A stretch of DNA of 64,000 bases. Origin: Bacillota bacterium. Its GTDB lineage: Bacteria > Bacillota > Clostridia > Oscillospirales > Ruminococcaceae. A program made the translations under genes and the position numbers. Every line of letters starts with the position of its first letter. Position 1 is the first letter of the stretch. This document shows, in pieces, positions 1 to 9,039 of this stretch. The stretch spans positions 127,200 to 191,199 of the forward strand of contig JAEWWT010000015.1 in assembly GCA_023396225.1 (NCBI GenBank), written 5' to 3'. Under the pieces are notes generated by a model. That model saw only the letters and a list, made by a program, of their open reading frames with translations, made no database searches and had not been told where the DNA came from.

Positions 1-5
1 TATTA

Positions 6-90
6 TTTTCTGCAAATACAAGAGCAGATATTTTGCTTATCTGAACTCAGTTCAGGTTTAAGAACAGAATAAATAGCAGAAAGGAATGGT
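6..90 (+). repeat. Structured leader element upstream of remA (copy A)
   Basis: This stretch carries two small inverted repeats: TCTGC (9-13) with GCAGA (24-28), and CTGAAC/GTTCAG (41-55, 3-nt loop). It ends in a purine-rich ribosome binding site. It resembles the segment at 26119-26183 before ilvD: the same TTTTCTGC start, the same ATTTTGCTT block and a 3' end of 23 bases that differs at one position (gaataaatag-Y-agaaaggaatgg). The function is unknown; a repeated 5' UTR element is the simplest reading. Confidence 0.5.
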
Positions 91-355
91 GATTACTATT
101 AAGCTTATTAATATTGGCTTTGGCAATATGATTTCAGCGGCGAGGCTTATTGCGATAGTTAGTCCTGAGTCAGCTCCGATAAAAAGAATAGTTCAGGAAG
201 CAAAGGATAATGGATCTCTTATAGATGCTACGTATGGCAGAAGAACAAGAGCTGTAATTGTTATGGACAGTGACCATGTCATACTGTCTGCTGTTCAGCC
301 TGAAACTGTAGCAGGGCGTCTGGATGGTGACGATGAGGGTGATAATGATGAATAA
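86..355 (+). CDS. remA: RemA-like regulatory protein (DUF370)
   Basis: Small DNA-binding regulator of the RemA/DUF370 family. In Bacillus subtilis RemA activates biofilm matrix and osmoprotection genes as a ring-shaped oligomer. The 89 residues show the family core: a KLINIGFGN N-terminus, SPESAPIKR at about 26-34 and the YGRRTRAV arginine cluster at about 50-57. The tail is short and very acidic. The ATG at 86 sits almost on top of the AGAAAGG ribosome site; the in-frame GTG at 89 is the alternative start. The 3' end overlaps the start of gmk, so the two are translationally coupled. This remA-gmk-rpoZ-priA order is common in Firmicutes. Which genes it controls here cannot be read from the window. 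Confidence 0.93.
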   Translation: MVITIKLINIGFGNMISAARLIAIVSPESAPIKRIVQEAKDNGSLIDATYGRRTRAVIVMDSDHVILSAVQPETVAGRLDGDDEGDNDE

Positions 356-950
356 AGGATTGCTTATTGTTGTTTCAGGACCTTCGGGATGTGGGAAAGG
401 AACTATTCTTGCTGAAGTACTAAAACAGGGTAATTTCTTTTATTCTGTTTCAGCTACTACACGTCAGCCTAGACAAGGTGAAATAGATGGTATAAATTAT
501 CATTTTATTTCCAAAGATAAGTTTGAGGAATTAATTGAAAATGGCGGTATGCTTGAATATGCATCTTACTGTGACAACTATTATGGTACCCCTAAGCAGA
601 AAGTTGATGAAATGCTTGATGCAGGAAAAGATGTTATTCTTGAGATTGAAGTCAAGGGTGCAATGAAAATAATGGAGAAATGCCCTGAAGCTTTGTTTAT
701 ATTCATTTTGCCGCCTTCAATTAAGGAACTGAGAAGACGACTTGTTAAAAGAGGTACTGAAGCCGTTGAAATTGTTGAAAAAAGAATCAGTCAGGCTGAA
801 GGTGAGATAAAAAATGCAGATAAATATGACTATGCCATGGTAAACGGAGACCTTGAAGAAGCTATTTCTGATTTGCTTTCAATAATCAAGGCTGAAAAGC
901 TTAAAATAAATAAAAACAATAATATTAATGAGGTGTTGAATAATGCTTAG
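345..950 (+). CDS. gmk: Guanylate kinase
   Basis: Cytoplasmic kinase that converts GMP (and dGMP) to GDP with ATP, linking to the GMP made by guaA at 57.5 kb. The P-loop GPSGCGKG is at about 12-19, followed by the SATTRxPRxGE GMP-binding segment. The EYASYCDNYYGTP stretch matches the family's nucleotide-monophosphate site. Length is 201 residues, normal for the family. I chose ATG 345 (or 348) because a GAGGG ribosome site lies at 335-339, inside the remA 3' end. The longer in-frame start at 324 has no such support. It overlaps remA upstream and rpoZ downstream, indicating one tightly coupled operon. Confidence 0.96.
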   Translation: MMNKGLLIVVSGPSGCGKGTILAEVLKQGNFFYSVSATTRQPRQGEIDGINYHFISKDKFEELIENGGMLEYASYCDNYYGTPKQKVDEMLDAGKDVILEIEVKGAMKIMEKCPEALFIFILPPSIKELRRRLVKRGTEAVEIVEKRISQAEGEIKNADKYDYAMVNGDLEEAISDLLSIIKAEKLKINKNNNINEVLNNA

Positions 951-1161
951 ACCTGCAATATCACAAATTACAACAAAAAATGAAAGTTATTACTCAGTAG
1001 TAATTGGAGTAGCAAAAAGGGCAAGAGACATTGCCGATGAACTTTATGAAAACAATCAAACTCTTGAACAGAAGCCTGTAAAAACTGCTGTTGAGGAATT
1101 TGCAAGCAGAAAATATGTTATTGTTGAAGATCCTTCTTTAAAATCTCTTAAGTCAGAATAA
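943..1161 (+). CDS. rpoZ: DNA-directed RNA polymerase subunit omega
   Basis: Omega subunit, which binds beta-prime and helps assemble and stabilise RNA polymerase. The 72-residue product has the family pattern: an MLRPAISQI start, the VVIGVAKRARDIADE helix (the family's conserved A-KRAR-I segment) and a KPVKTAVEEFASRKYVI motif. The length is typical for Firmicutes. Its ATG lies 8 bases inside the gmk coding end, with a GAGGTG ribosome site just upstream, so it is coupled to gmk. The gmk-rpoZ-priA order supports the call. Confidence 0.93.
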   Translation: MLRPAISQITTKNESYYSVVIGVAKRARDIADELYENNQTLEQKPVKTAVEEFASRKYVIVEDPSLKSLKSE

Positions 1162-1195
1162 AAGTATCTAATTATAATATCAGGAGGGGTATTAT

Positions 1196-3637
1196 TTGTT
1201 TGTAATCAGGCATCTTGCTGCAGTTGCTATAAGTGATACTTCTTTTGGTTATGATAAAAAGTATAAATATCTGATACCTGTTGATCTGGATGATAAGGTA
1301 TTTGCTGGTGCGAGGGTTATTGTTCCATTTGGCAATGGAAATAGAAAGAGAATAGCCCTTGTACTTAGAGTTGAAAATGCAGAAGGCTATGATTTAAGTA
1401 AGTTTAAGCCTATTAATTCTGTTATTGATACTGAACCTCTTATTAACCAGGAAATGCTTGAAATGCTCTTTTGGATGAGAGAAACTACTCTTTGCACTTA
1501 TTATGAGGCATTTAAAACGATTATTCCGATAGGATTAAGCGTTCAATTTACAGATGAATACAGGATGTCTGATGATATTAAAAGTGCAACTGGTATTTCT
1601 GAGAAAGCAAAGTCATTATTATTTAGACTTAACAATTCTAATGATATTTCTGCTATACTTCAGTGTGCTGACAGATCTGCTGTTATTGAGCTTGTTAAAT
1701 GTGGAGTTCTTGTAAACAATAATTCTTTAAAGAGAAAAATTAAGGACGAAACTGTCAGAATGGTTAAGCTTTCTGAGGAATATATTGATAATCCGACACT
1801 GTTTAATATAACTCCAAAGCAAAAAAAGGTTATTGATATTCTTAATGAAAATAGTTCAGCTTCTGTGAAAGAACTATGCTATATGTGCGGAGTTACTTCT
1901 CAGCTCATAAACAATATGAATAAAAAAGGTTCAATAGAGCTTTATGAATATGAGGTTGTTAATGTTCCTGATGTAAATATAAGTGAAAGTCTTGATAGTA
2001 TACATCTTTCAGATGAACAGCTGGAAGCTTATGATGGAATAAAAGTATTAGTTGATAAATCAGAACCTGATGCAGCATTATTATTTGGTGTGACCGGAAG
2101 TGGAAAAACATCAGTCTATATCAAGTTGATTGAGCATACTCTTTCCATAGGTAAAACCGTTATAATGATGATTCCAGAAATATCACTTACTCCGCAGGTG
2201 GTTTCAAAATTCCAATGCTTATTTGGTAGTGAAGTTGCTGTTGTAAACAGCAGTTTGTCACTTTCACAAAGGCTGAATGAATATAAGCGTATTAAATGCG
2301 GACAGGCAAAAGTTGTTGTCGGAACAAGAAGTGCAGTATTTGCTCCTCTTGAAAATATTGGTCTTATAATTGTTGACGAAGAGGGAGAACATACTTATAA
2401 ATCTGAAGCTTCACCAAGATATAATGCAAAGGAAATAGCTAAAAAAAGATGCGTAACACATAATGCTGTTTTGTTGCTTGCTTCTGCAACTCCTTCAGTT
2501 GAAAGTTACTATTATGCATTAAGTGGAAGATACAAGCTTTTTAAGCTTAAAAATAGATATTCAAATAATCCTTTGCCAGAAACAGAAATAGTAGATCTTG
2601 GTTCAGAACAATTATATGGCAGATCTGGAGTATTTTCCGAAAGACTTATAGATGAAATTAATTATAATCTTGAACATAGCGAGCAGACAATTCTTCTTCT
2701 TAATAGAAGAGGTTATCATACATATGTAAGTTGCTGTGATTGCAGAAAAACGGTTGAATGCCCAAACTGCAGTGTTCCACTTACTTATCATAAGGTAAAC
2801 AATCAGCTTATTTGTCATTATTGTGGCTATTCTTCGGATATGATAGATAAGTGTCAGGATTGTGGAAGTACACACATTAAGATGACTGGGTTTGGCACAC
2901 AAAAAATTCAGGATGAAATTTCTGAATTGTTTCCAGATGCAAGAATTCTTAGAATGGATGCTGATACTACATATTCACGTTATGCTTATGAGAAAAATTT
3001 TAATGACTTTAAGAATGGTGAATATGACATAATGATTGGCACACAGATGATTGCCAAGGGATTGGATTTTCCTAATGTTACTTTAGTGGGTGTTCTATCA
3101 GTTGATAAATCTCTTTATGCAGGAGATTTCAGGAGCTATGAAAGAACATTTTCCCTTATTACTCAGGTAATCGGCAGATGTGGAAGAGCAGAAAAACAAG
3201 GACGAGCTCTTATACAGACTTTTGTTCCTGAGCATTATGTACTAAATCTTGCTGCACAACAAGATTATCAAATGTTTTATGAACAGGAAATTTCTTTAAG
3301 AAAAGCACTTATTTATCCTCCTTACTGTGATACTTGTGTAGTTGGATTTTCATCAGCTTTGGATAAATGTGCAGACACAGCATCAAAATTCTTCATTTCT
3401 ATGATAAAGGACAAGATGAAGCAGGAAAACATTACTTTTCCGTTAAGAGTTCTTGGACCATCAAAATGTGTTTATGAGAAAATAAACGGGAAATTCAGGT
3501 ACAGAATAATTATTAAGTGCAAGAATAATATTCAATTTCGAAATTTTATTTCTGAATTATGGGTACAAACATTTAAGAAACGTGAATTTTCTAATGTACA
3601 GAGTTATATAGATATAAATGGTGACATTGGTATTTAA
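1196..3637 (+). CDS. priA: Primosomal protein N' (replication restart helicase)
   Basis: PriA binds stalled forks and D-loops, unwinds the lagging arm and loads the replicative helicase, here presumably through the DnaD/DnaI pair encoded at 53.8-55.8 kb. At 813 residues it is full length. The N-terminal half is the 3'-DNA-binding and winged-helix part. The helicase core starts with Walker A GVTGSGKT near residue 300 and the Walker B box DEEGEH. Cysteine pairs of the zinc-binding insert (CCDC, CPNC, CHYCG, CQDCG) lie at about 510-560. The start is TTG at 1196, seven bases after a strong AGGAGGGG site. The DEEGEH box differs from the more usual DEEHD. Confidence 0.96.
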   Translation: MFVIRHLAAVAISDTSFGYDKKYKYLIPVDLDDKVFAGARVIVPFGNGNRKRIALVLRVENAEGYDLSKFKPINSVIDTEPLINQEMLEMLFWMRETTLCTYYEAFKTIIPIGLSVQFTDEYRMSDDIKSATGISEKAKSLLFRLNNSNDISAILQCADRSAVIELVKCGVLVNNNSLKRKIKDETVRMVKLSEEYIDNPTLFNITPKQKKVIDILNENSSASVKELCYMCGVTSQLINNMNKKGSIELYEYEVVNVPDVNISESLDSIHLSDEQLEAYDGIKVLVDKSEPDAALLFGVTGSGKTSVYIKLIEHTLSIGKTVIMMIPEISLTPQVVSKFQCLFGSEVAVVNSSLSLSQRLNEYKRIKCGQAKVVVGTRSAVFAPLENIGLIIVDEEGEHTYKSEASPRYNAKEIAKKRCVTHNAVLLLASATPSVESYYYALSGRYKLFKLKNRYSNNPLPETEIVDLGSEQLYGRSGVFSERLIDEINYNLEHSEQTILLLNRRGYHTYVSCCDCRKTVECPNCSVPLTYHKVNNQLICHYCGYSSDMIDKCQDCGSTHIKMTGFGTQKIQDEISELFPDARILRMDADTTYSRYAYEKNFNDFKNGEYDIMIGTQMIAKGLDFPNVTLVGVLSVDKSLYAGDFRSYERTFSLITQVIGRCGRAEKQGRALIQTFVPEHYVLNLAAQQDYQMFYEQEISLRKALIYPPYCDTCVVGFSSALDKCADTASKFFISMIKDKMKQENITFPLRVLGPSKCVYEKINGKFRYRIIIKCKNNIQFRNFISELWVQTFKKREFSNVQSYIDINGDIGI

Positions 3638-3664
3638 TATGAATATTAGTAAGGAGAAACAGAT

Positions 3665-4138
3665 ATGGCATTGAGAACAGTAGTTACTTCAGAAGATCCT
3701 ATTCTCAGAAAAAAAAGCAAGGATGTAGAAAAATTTGATAAAAAGCTATGGACTCTTCTTGATGATATGGCAGAAACAATGTATAAAACAAATGGTGTAG
3801 GAATTGCTGCACCTCAGGTAGGAATACTTAGAAAAGCTGTTGTAATTGATGTCGGAGAAGGTTTAGTTGAACTTATTAATCCAACAATAGTTAAAAAAAG
3901 TGGAAGTCAGAGAGATATTGAGGGTTGCTTATCATGCCCAAAGAAGTGGGGATATGTTAATAGGCCATTGGATGTAACCGTTGTAGGAAAAGACAGAAAT
4001 GGTAATGATGTTCAATACGATTGTACTGAATACTTTGCAAGATGTGTATGCCATGAACTTGACCATCTTCAGGGACAGCTCTTTATTGATATAGCAGATG
4101 AAATGGTAAATCCGGAGGATTTGGAGGAAACCAAGTAA
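3665..4138 (+). CDS. def: Peptide deformylase
   Basis: Metalloenzyme that removes the formyl group from the N-terminal methionine of new proteins, the counterpart of the adjacent fmt. All three signature motifs are intact: GVGIAAPQVG at 44-53, EGCLSCP at 86-92 with the metal-binding cysteine, and HELDH at 130-134 with the two histidines and catalytic glutamate. The 157-residue length is normal. An AAGGAG ribosome site precedes ATG 3665. The stop overlaps the fmt start (TAATG), so the def-fmt pair is translationally coupled, as in many bacteria. Confidence 0.97.
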   Translation: MALRTVVTSEDPILRKKSKDVEKFDKKLWTLLDDMAETMYKTNGVGIAAPQVGILRKAVVIDVGEGLVELINPTIVKKSGSQRDIEGCLSCPKKWGYVNRPLDVTVVGKDRNGNDVQYDCTEYFARCVCHELDHLQGQLFIDIADEMVNPEDLEETK

Positions 4139-5073
4139 TGAATATTGTTTTCATGGGTACTCCTGATTTTGCTGTACCTTGTTTAAAAGCTTTACTGGAT
4201 TCAGGTGAAAATGTTCAGGCTGTATTTACGCAGCCGGATAAACCAAAAGGAAGAGGGTATAAGCTTACACCACCGCCTGTAAAGGAACTTGCTTTGCAGT
4301 ATAAAATACCTATTTATCAGCTTGTAAGTCTGAAAAAAGGTGAAGATGCAGAAAATGCAATTAATGTTTTACATCAATTAAAGCCTGATCTCATTATTGT
4401 TGTGGCATACGGAAAGATACTACCAAAAGAAATCCTTGATATTCCTGAATACTGCATAAACGTTCATGCTTCACTTTTACCAAAATACAGAGGTGCAGGT
4501 CCTATACAGTGGAGTGTTATCAATGGTGAGAAAGAAACTGGTGTTACAACAATGCTTATGGCTGAAGGTTTAGATACTGGTGATATGCTTCTTTCTGAAA
4601 GTACACCAATCGGAGAAAATGAAACATATTCGGAATTGCACGATAGACTTTCTGAAATGGGTTCAAGGGTATTACTTAAAACTATTGAAGCTGTAAAGAA
4701 TAATACCTTGTCGCCAATTAAACAGGATGATTCTCTTTCAAATTATGCACCAATGATATCAAAAGAAATGTGCATAATAGATTTTAATAATAGTGCAAAA
4801 TCTATTCATAATAAAATATGTGGTCTTTCTTCTTTTCCTGGTGCTGTCACAGAACTGAATGGTAAAAAACTAAAAATTTTCAGATCTGTTCTCTCTGACG
4901 AGAAATATGCTAATTCTAAACCTGGAATGATTGTAAATGCCGACAACTTTACAATTGCATGCGGTGACGGTAAATGTATTACACTTTCAGAAATTCAGTT
5001 TGAAGGTAAGAAAAGAATGACAACTCAGGATTTTCTAAGAGGATTTAAGCTTGAAAAAAATACAGTGTTATAA
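4138..5073 (+). CDS. fmt: Methionyl-tRNA formyltransferase
   Basis: Transfers a formyl group from 10-formyl-tetrahydrofolate to initiator Met-tRNA. The N-terminal Rossmann-like domain starts at MNIVFMGTPDFAVP, and the formyl-folate site motif NVHASLLPKYRGAGPIQ lies at 108-124. The C-terminal tRNA-binding domain follows from about residue 205. It has 311 residues, the usual length. Its ATG shares bases with the def stop codon. Folate supply links it to folD at 17.7 kb. Confidence 0.97.
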   Translation: MNIVFMGTPDFAVPCLKALLDSGENVQAVFTQPDKPKGRGYKLTPPPVKELALQYKIPIYQLVSLKKGEDAENAINVLHQLKPDLIIVVAYGKILPKEILDIPEYCINVHASLLPKYRGAGPIQWSVINGEKETGVTTMLMAEGLDTGDMLLSESTPIGENETYSELHDRLSEMGSRVLLKTIEAVKNNTLSPIKQDDSLSNYAPMISKEMCIIDFNNSAKSIHNKICGLSSFPGAVTELNGKKLKIFRSVLSDEKYANSKPGMIVNADNFTIACGDGKCITLSEIQFEGKKRMTTQDFLRGFKLEKNTVL

Positions 5074-5089
5074 ATAAAGCGAGGGTTAT

Positions 5090-5773
5090 ATGATTTTTTG
5101 GGATCCTACTTACTTGATTATAGTTCCTGCTATAATTTTTAGTTTGATTGCGCAGCTAAAGGTTTCTTCTGCTTTTCAGAAATTCAGTTTAGTGCAGAAT
5201 AAGCATGGAATTACTGCTTATGAAGCCGCAAGGCGGATACTTGATGCGAATGGTCTTTATGGCGTATCAATTGAAAGAACAGCAGGAAATCTTACAGATC
5301 ATTATGATCCATCTGCAAATGTTATTAGGCTTTCAGATAATGTTTACAGCAGTACATCTGTAGCAGCAATAGGTGTTGCCGCACATGAAGTGGGACATGC
5401 AATTCAGCATTCTGAAGGGTATGCACCGATAAAAATCCGAAACATACTTGTCCCTGTGACAAGATTTGGTTCATTTTTATCAATGCCTCTTGTACTTCTT
5501 GGATTAATTCTCAGCATGAAGTTTCTTATATCCATTGGTATATTTCTTTTTACTGGAATTGTACTTTTTCAGGCTGTAACTTTACCTGTTGAGTTTAATG
5601 CAAGTTTAAGAGCTCTGAAAACATTGGATTCAAATCTTATTCTATACAAAGATGAGGTTCAGATGGCAAAAAAAGTACTTTCTGCAGCTGCCATGACATA
5701 TCTTGCTGCAATGTTATCGTCTTTACTCAGTTTATTAAGACTTATAGCGTTGTCAAACAGAAGAAGACGCTAG
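5090..5773 (+). CDS. YugP-type membrane zinc metallopeptidase
   Basis: Predicted integral-membrane zinc protease of the Zn_peptidase_2/YugP family. It has an N-terminal membrane helix (about 5-22), the gluzincin-like motif HEVGH at 99-103 and further hydrophobic helices at about 125-165 and near the C-terminus. The length of 227 is normal for the family. Substrates are unknown in general and cannot be inferred here. It lies 16 bases after fmt with a GAGGG-type ribosome site and continues the operon. The fmt-yugP-rsmB order recurs in clostridia. Confidence 0.85.
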   Translation: MIFWDPTYLIIVPAIIFSLIAQLKVSSAFQKFSLVQNKHGITAYEAARRILDANGLYGVSIERTAGNLTDHYDPSANVIRLSDNVYSSTSVAAIGVAAHEVGHAIQHSEGYAPIKIRNILVPVTRFGSFLSMPLVLLGLILSMKFLISIGIFLFTGIVLFQAVTLPVEFNASLRALKTLDSNLILYKDEVQMAKKVLSAAAMTYLAAMLSSLLSLLRLIALSNRRRR

Positions 5774-5801
5774 TATGTAGTATTACAAAAGGAGATTCAT
5801 T

Positions 5802-7118
5802 TTGAATAAAATTCGCATTACTGTTTATGAGTTGTTAAAAAAAGTCTCGTATGACTCTGCTTTTTCAAACCTTACTTTAAACAGCACATTAAACAATATT
5901 GAATTATCAGATAAAGATAAAGCAGTAATTTCAAGAATCTTTTATGGTGTAATTGAAAGAAAAATTACTCTTGAATATATTATTTCAATGTATAGTTCTA
6001 AGCCTTTACAGAAACTCGATAAAGAAGTTGTTCTGATTCTTTGCATTGGTTTATATCAGCTTAAATATATGGATTCCATCCCTGATAATGTTGTTGTTAA
6101 TGAGTCTGTTGAATTAATAAAGCAGAAGGGGAAAAACAGTGCAGCAGGATTTATAAATGCAGTTTTACGTAATTTTATAAGAGATGATAAGAAGATCAAG
6201 GATGCAGGCAATGAACTAGATAATTTATCTATACAATATTCATGTCCTGTTACACTTATAAAGAAGTGGATGGCTGAATATGATAAAAGTGATATTATAT
6301 CATTGCTTGAATCTAGTGTAAAGTCAAGTGACATTACAGTAAAAGTAAATAACACTAAGATATCTTGCGACGAGTTGATCAGTAAATTTGAAAAATATTC
6401 TGTGTTTGCAACTAAATGTAGTATGTTGGATAATTGTTTAAAGTTAAGAAATTCTGGATCAATTGAAAAATTTTCATTGTATATGGATGGATTATTTCAC
6501 GTTCAGGATATTTCTTCACAGCTTTGCTGCATGGCTTTGAATGTTAATCAAGATGACAGTGTTTTGGATATATGTGCGGCTCCTGGCGGTAAAACATTTA
6601 CTATCGCTGAAATGGCTGGTGGTAGATGTAAAATTACAGCATGTGATCTTCATCAGAAGCGTGTGGATCTTATTAAAAATGGTGCTGAAAGATTAGGATT
6701 AACTAATATTAATGCCATACAAAATGATGCTAAGATTTACAATGAAGATATTGGATTATTTGATAAAATATTATGTGATGTTCCATGTTCAGGATTTGGT
6801 GTTATCAGAAGTAAGCCTGAAATAAAGTATAAGTCACTTAAAGATATAGATAATTTGCCTGAAATACAGTACAGTATTCTTAAAATGGCTTCCAGATATC
6901 TTAAAGTTGGCGGTGAATTGGTTTACTCTACTTGTTCAATCAACAGAGATGAGAATGATAAAATAATTGACAGATTTCTTAATGAATTTCCTGAGTTTTG
7001 TGGTGTTAATTTTCTTGAGGACATAGGAAGGCCATTTGGTGGATATAAAGCAACAATTTTTCCTTGTGATTTTGATTCAGATGGATTTTTTGTGAGCAAG
7101 ATAAAAAAAGTGAGATAG
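5802..7118 (+). CDS. rsmB: 16S rRNA m5C967 methyltransferase RsmB
   Basis: S-adenosylmethionine-dependent enzyme that makes 5-methylcytosine 967 in 16S rRNA. It has a NusB-like RNA-binding N-terminal domain (about 1-130) and a Rossmann methyltransferase domain. The latter contains the SAM loop AAPGGKT (259-265), DVPCSGFG with Cys 329, and STCS with Cys 378, the two catalytic cysteines of this family. It has 438 residues, full length. The start is TTG 5802, preceded by AAAAGGAG. It lies in the usual fmt-rsmB-rlmN-prpC-prkC context. Confidence 0.95.
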   Translation: MNKIRITVYELLKKVSYDSAFSNLTLNSTLNNIELSDKDKAVISRIFYGVIERKITLEYIISMYSSKPLQKLDKEVVLILCIGLYQLKYMDSIPDNVVVNESVELIKQKGKNSAAGFINAVLRNFIRDDKKIKDAGNELDNLSIQYSCPVTLIKKWMAEYDKSDIISLLESSVKSSDITVKVNNTKISCDELISKFEKYSVFATKCSMLDNCLKLRNSGSIEKFSLYMDGLFHVQDISSQLCCMALNVNQDDSVLDICAAPGGKTFTIAEMAGGRCKITACDLHQKRVDLIKNGAERLGLTNINAIQNDAKIYNEDIGLFDKILCDVPCSGFGVIRSKPEIKYKSLKDIDNLPEIQYSILKMASRYLKVGGELVYSTCSINRDENDKIIDRFLNEFPEFCGVNFLEDIGRPFGGYKATIFPCDFDSDGFFVSKIKKVR

Positions 7119-7133
7119 AGGTTATAATTTCGG

Positions 7134-8162
7134 ATGGATAAAATTGATATTCTGTCTTTGTCATATGACGAATTGTTGACACATATTTCTGAATTAGGTG
7201 AGAAGAAATTCAGAGCCATACAGATATATGAATGGCTACATATAAAAAAAGTATATGATTTTGAAAATATGACTAATTTATCTTCGTCATTTAAAACAGT
7301 ATTATCTAAATATTTTTGTATAAATAGCATAAATATTGTTAGAAAGCTTGAATCTTCAATAGATAATACTGTAAAATATCTTTATGAGCTTTCTGACGGT
7401 AATCATATTGAAACTGTTCTGATGGATTATAAACATGGAAACAGTATTTGCATTTCAACTCAGGTTGGATGTAAGATGGGATGTCAATTCTGTGCATCTA
7501 CTATAGCGGGTTTTAAAAGAAATCTTATTCCGTCTGAAATGCTTCTTCAGATTTATGAAGCAGAACGTGACAGCGGTCGTCATGTTGACAGTCTTGTGCT
7601 TATGGGGATTGGAGAACCGCTTGATAACTATGATAATGTAATCAAGTTTTTACAGCTTCTTTCTTCTGAAAACGGCCGTAATATGAGTCTTCGTCATGTA
7701 TCACTTTCAACCTGCGGACTTGTGAACCGAATATATGATTTAGCCGAATTAAAGTTTGGGTTAACATTATCAATATCATTACATGCTGTAACAGATAAAA
7801 AAAGAAGCGAGATAATGCCAGTCAATATGAAATATAATATTTCTGAATTACTAACAGCCTGTAGATACTATATAAAAGCAACAGGTCGAAGAATATCGTT
7901 TGAATATGCGGTAATTCATAATGTTAATGATTCTGCTAATGATGCAGATATGCTGGTTGAGTTATTGAGGGGAATAAATTGTCATGTTAATCTGATTCCT
8001 GTCAATGAAATAAAAGAGAGAGATTTTACTTCTAACAGGAAAGCGCTGGCTTCTTTTAAGGATCGCATTGAAAAGGGTGGTATGAATGTCACAGTCAGGA
8101 GAACACTTGGCACTGATATTAATGCTGCTTGCGGACAATTAAGAAGAGAATATGAAATTTAA
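7134..8162 (+). CDS. rlmN: Dual-specificity 23S rRNA/tRNA A-C2 methyltransferase RlmN
   Basis: Radical-SAM enzyme that methylates C2 of A2503 in 23S rRNA and A37 of some tRNAs. The iron-sulfur motif CxxxCxxC is Cys 113, 117 and 120. The C-terminal NAACGQL segment carries the cysteine (about 333) that forms the covalent RNA adduct. It has 342 residues, typical. ATG 7134 follows rsmB by 15 bases. It is an ordinary RlmN; nothing suggests the resistance enzyme Cfr. Confidence 0.95.
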   Translation: MDKIDILSLSYDELLTHISELGEKKFRAIQIYEWLHIKKVYDFENMTNLSSSFKTVLSKYFCINSINIVRKLESSIDNTVKYLYELSDGNHIETVLMDYKHGNSICISTQVGCKMGCQFCASTIAGFKRNLIPSEMLLQIYEAERDSGRHVDSLVLMGIGEPLDNYDNVIKFLQLLSSENGRNMSLRHVSLSTCGLVNRIYDLAELKFGLTLSISLHAVTDKKRSEIMPVNMKYNISELLTACRYYIKATGRRISFEYAVIHNVNDSANDADMLVELLRGINCHVNLIPVNEIKERDFTSNRKALASFKDRIEKGGMNVTVRRTLGTDINAACGQLRREYEI

Positions 8163-8190
8163 CATTTACTAGCTTGTAGAACTAGAAAGG

Positions 8191-8925
8191 ATGAAGCAGG
8201 TGAATATCTATTTTGATACTAATATAGGATTGAGTCGGCTTGAAAATCAGGACCGTGTAAAAACATATAGTTTTAATAATGATGTTAATTTTGCTGTAAT
8301 CTGTGATGGAATGGGCGGCGAGAATGCTGGCAGTGAAGCTAGTCAGAAGGCCATTGAAGTTATTTACGACAGAATAACCAAGGTATATAAAAGCAATTAT
8401 GATTCTAACATGACAAAAAATTTGTTTTTATCAGCTATAAAAACTGCAAATGCAGTAGTTTATGATATTGCCATGTCCAGTTCATCTATGCATGGCATGG
8501 GGACAACGTGCGTTGCGGTATTACGGAATGAATCTCAGCTTTATGTTGTGAGCGTAGGGGATTCTAGGGCATACGTTATTGATGATGGTAAGATACATCA
8601 GATTACTAAAGATCATACAGTAGTAATGAAAATGTATGAAAATGGGGAAATAACAAAAGAAGAACTCAGAAGCCATCCGCAAAGAAATTATATAACAAAG
8701 GCTGTTGGTGTTGCTGATATATTAGAGCCAGATTTTTTTGAACTTAATGTTTCTGAAAAAGCTGTTGTAATAATATGTTCCGATGGATTATCAGGTTGCT
8801 GCGAAGATGAAGATATACTTGATATTGTAACAAGGAGTGACAATGATAAAATTGCAAATAATCTTGTCAATCTTGCTTTAAAAAACGGCGGAAATGACAA
8901 TGTTACGGTTGCTGTTATAAGTTAA
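8191..8925 (+). CDS. prpC: PP2C-type serine/threonine phosphatase PrpC
   Basis: Metal-dependent protein phosphatase (Stp1/PrpC type) that reverses phosphorylation by the adjacent PASTA kinase. Metal-binding aspartates are in the VICDGMGG motif, and SDGLSG and GGNDNVTV complete the PPM signature. It has 244 residues, normal. The start is either ATG 8191, which abuts the AGAAAGG site, or the in-frame GTG 8200, which has better spacing. A 114-base gap separates it from prkC; it includes the perfect palindrome AATACAATTGTATT at 9011-9024, just before the kinase ribosome site. Confidence 0.94.
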   Translation: MKQVNIYFDTNIGLSRLENQDRVKTYSFNNDVNFAVICDGMGGENAGSEASQKAIEVIYDRITKVYKSNYDSNMTKNLFLSAIKTANAVVYDIAMSSSSMHGMGTTCVAVLRNESQLYVVSVGDSRAYVIDDGKIHQITKDHTVVMKMYENGEITKEELRSHPQRNYITKAVGVADILEPDFFELNVSEKAVVIICSDGLSGCCEDEDILDIVTRSDNDKIANNLVNLALKNGGNDNVTVAVIS

Positions 8926-9039
8926 AGATATGACTAATTAGTGAGATAGAATAAAAGTTATTATGTTTTTCTAAATTAATCATTGTTTCCAGAGTATTAA
9001 GTCATTTATAAATACAATTGTATTACAGGAGTGAATTAA

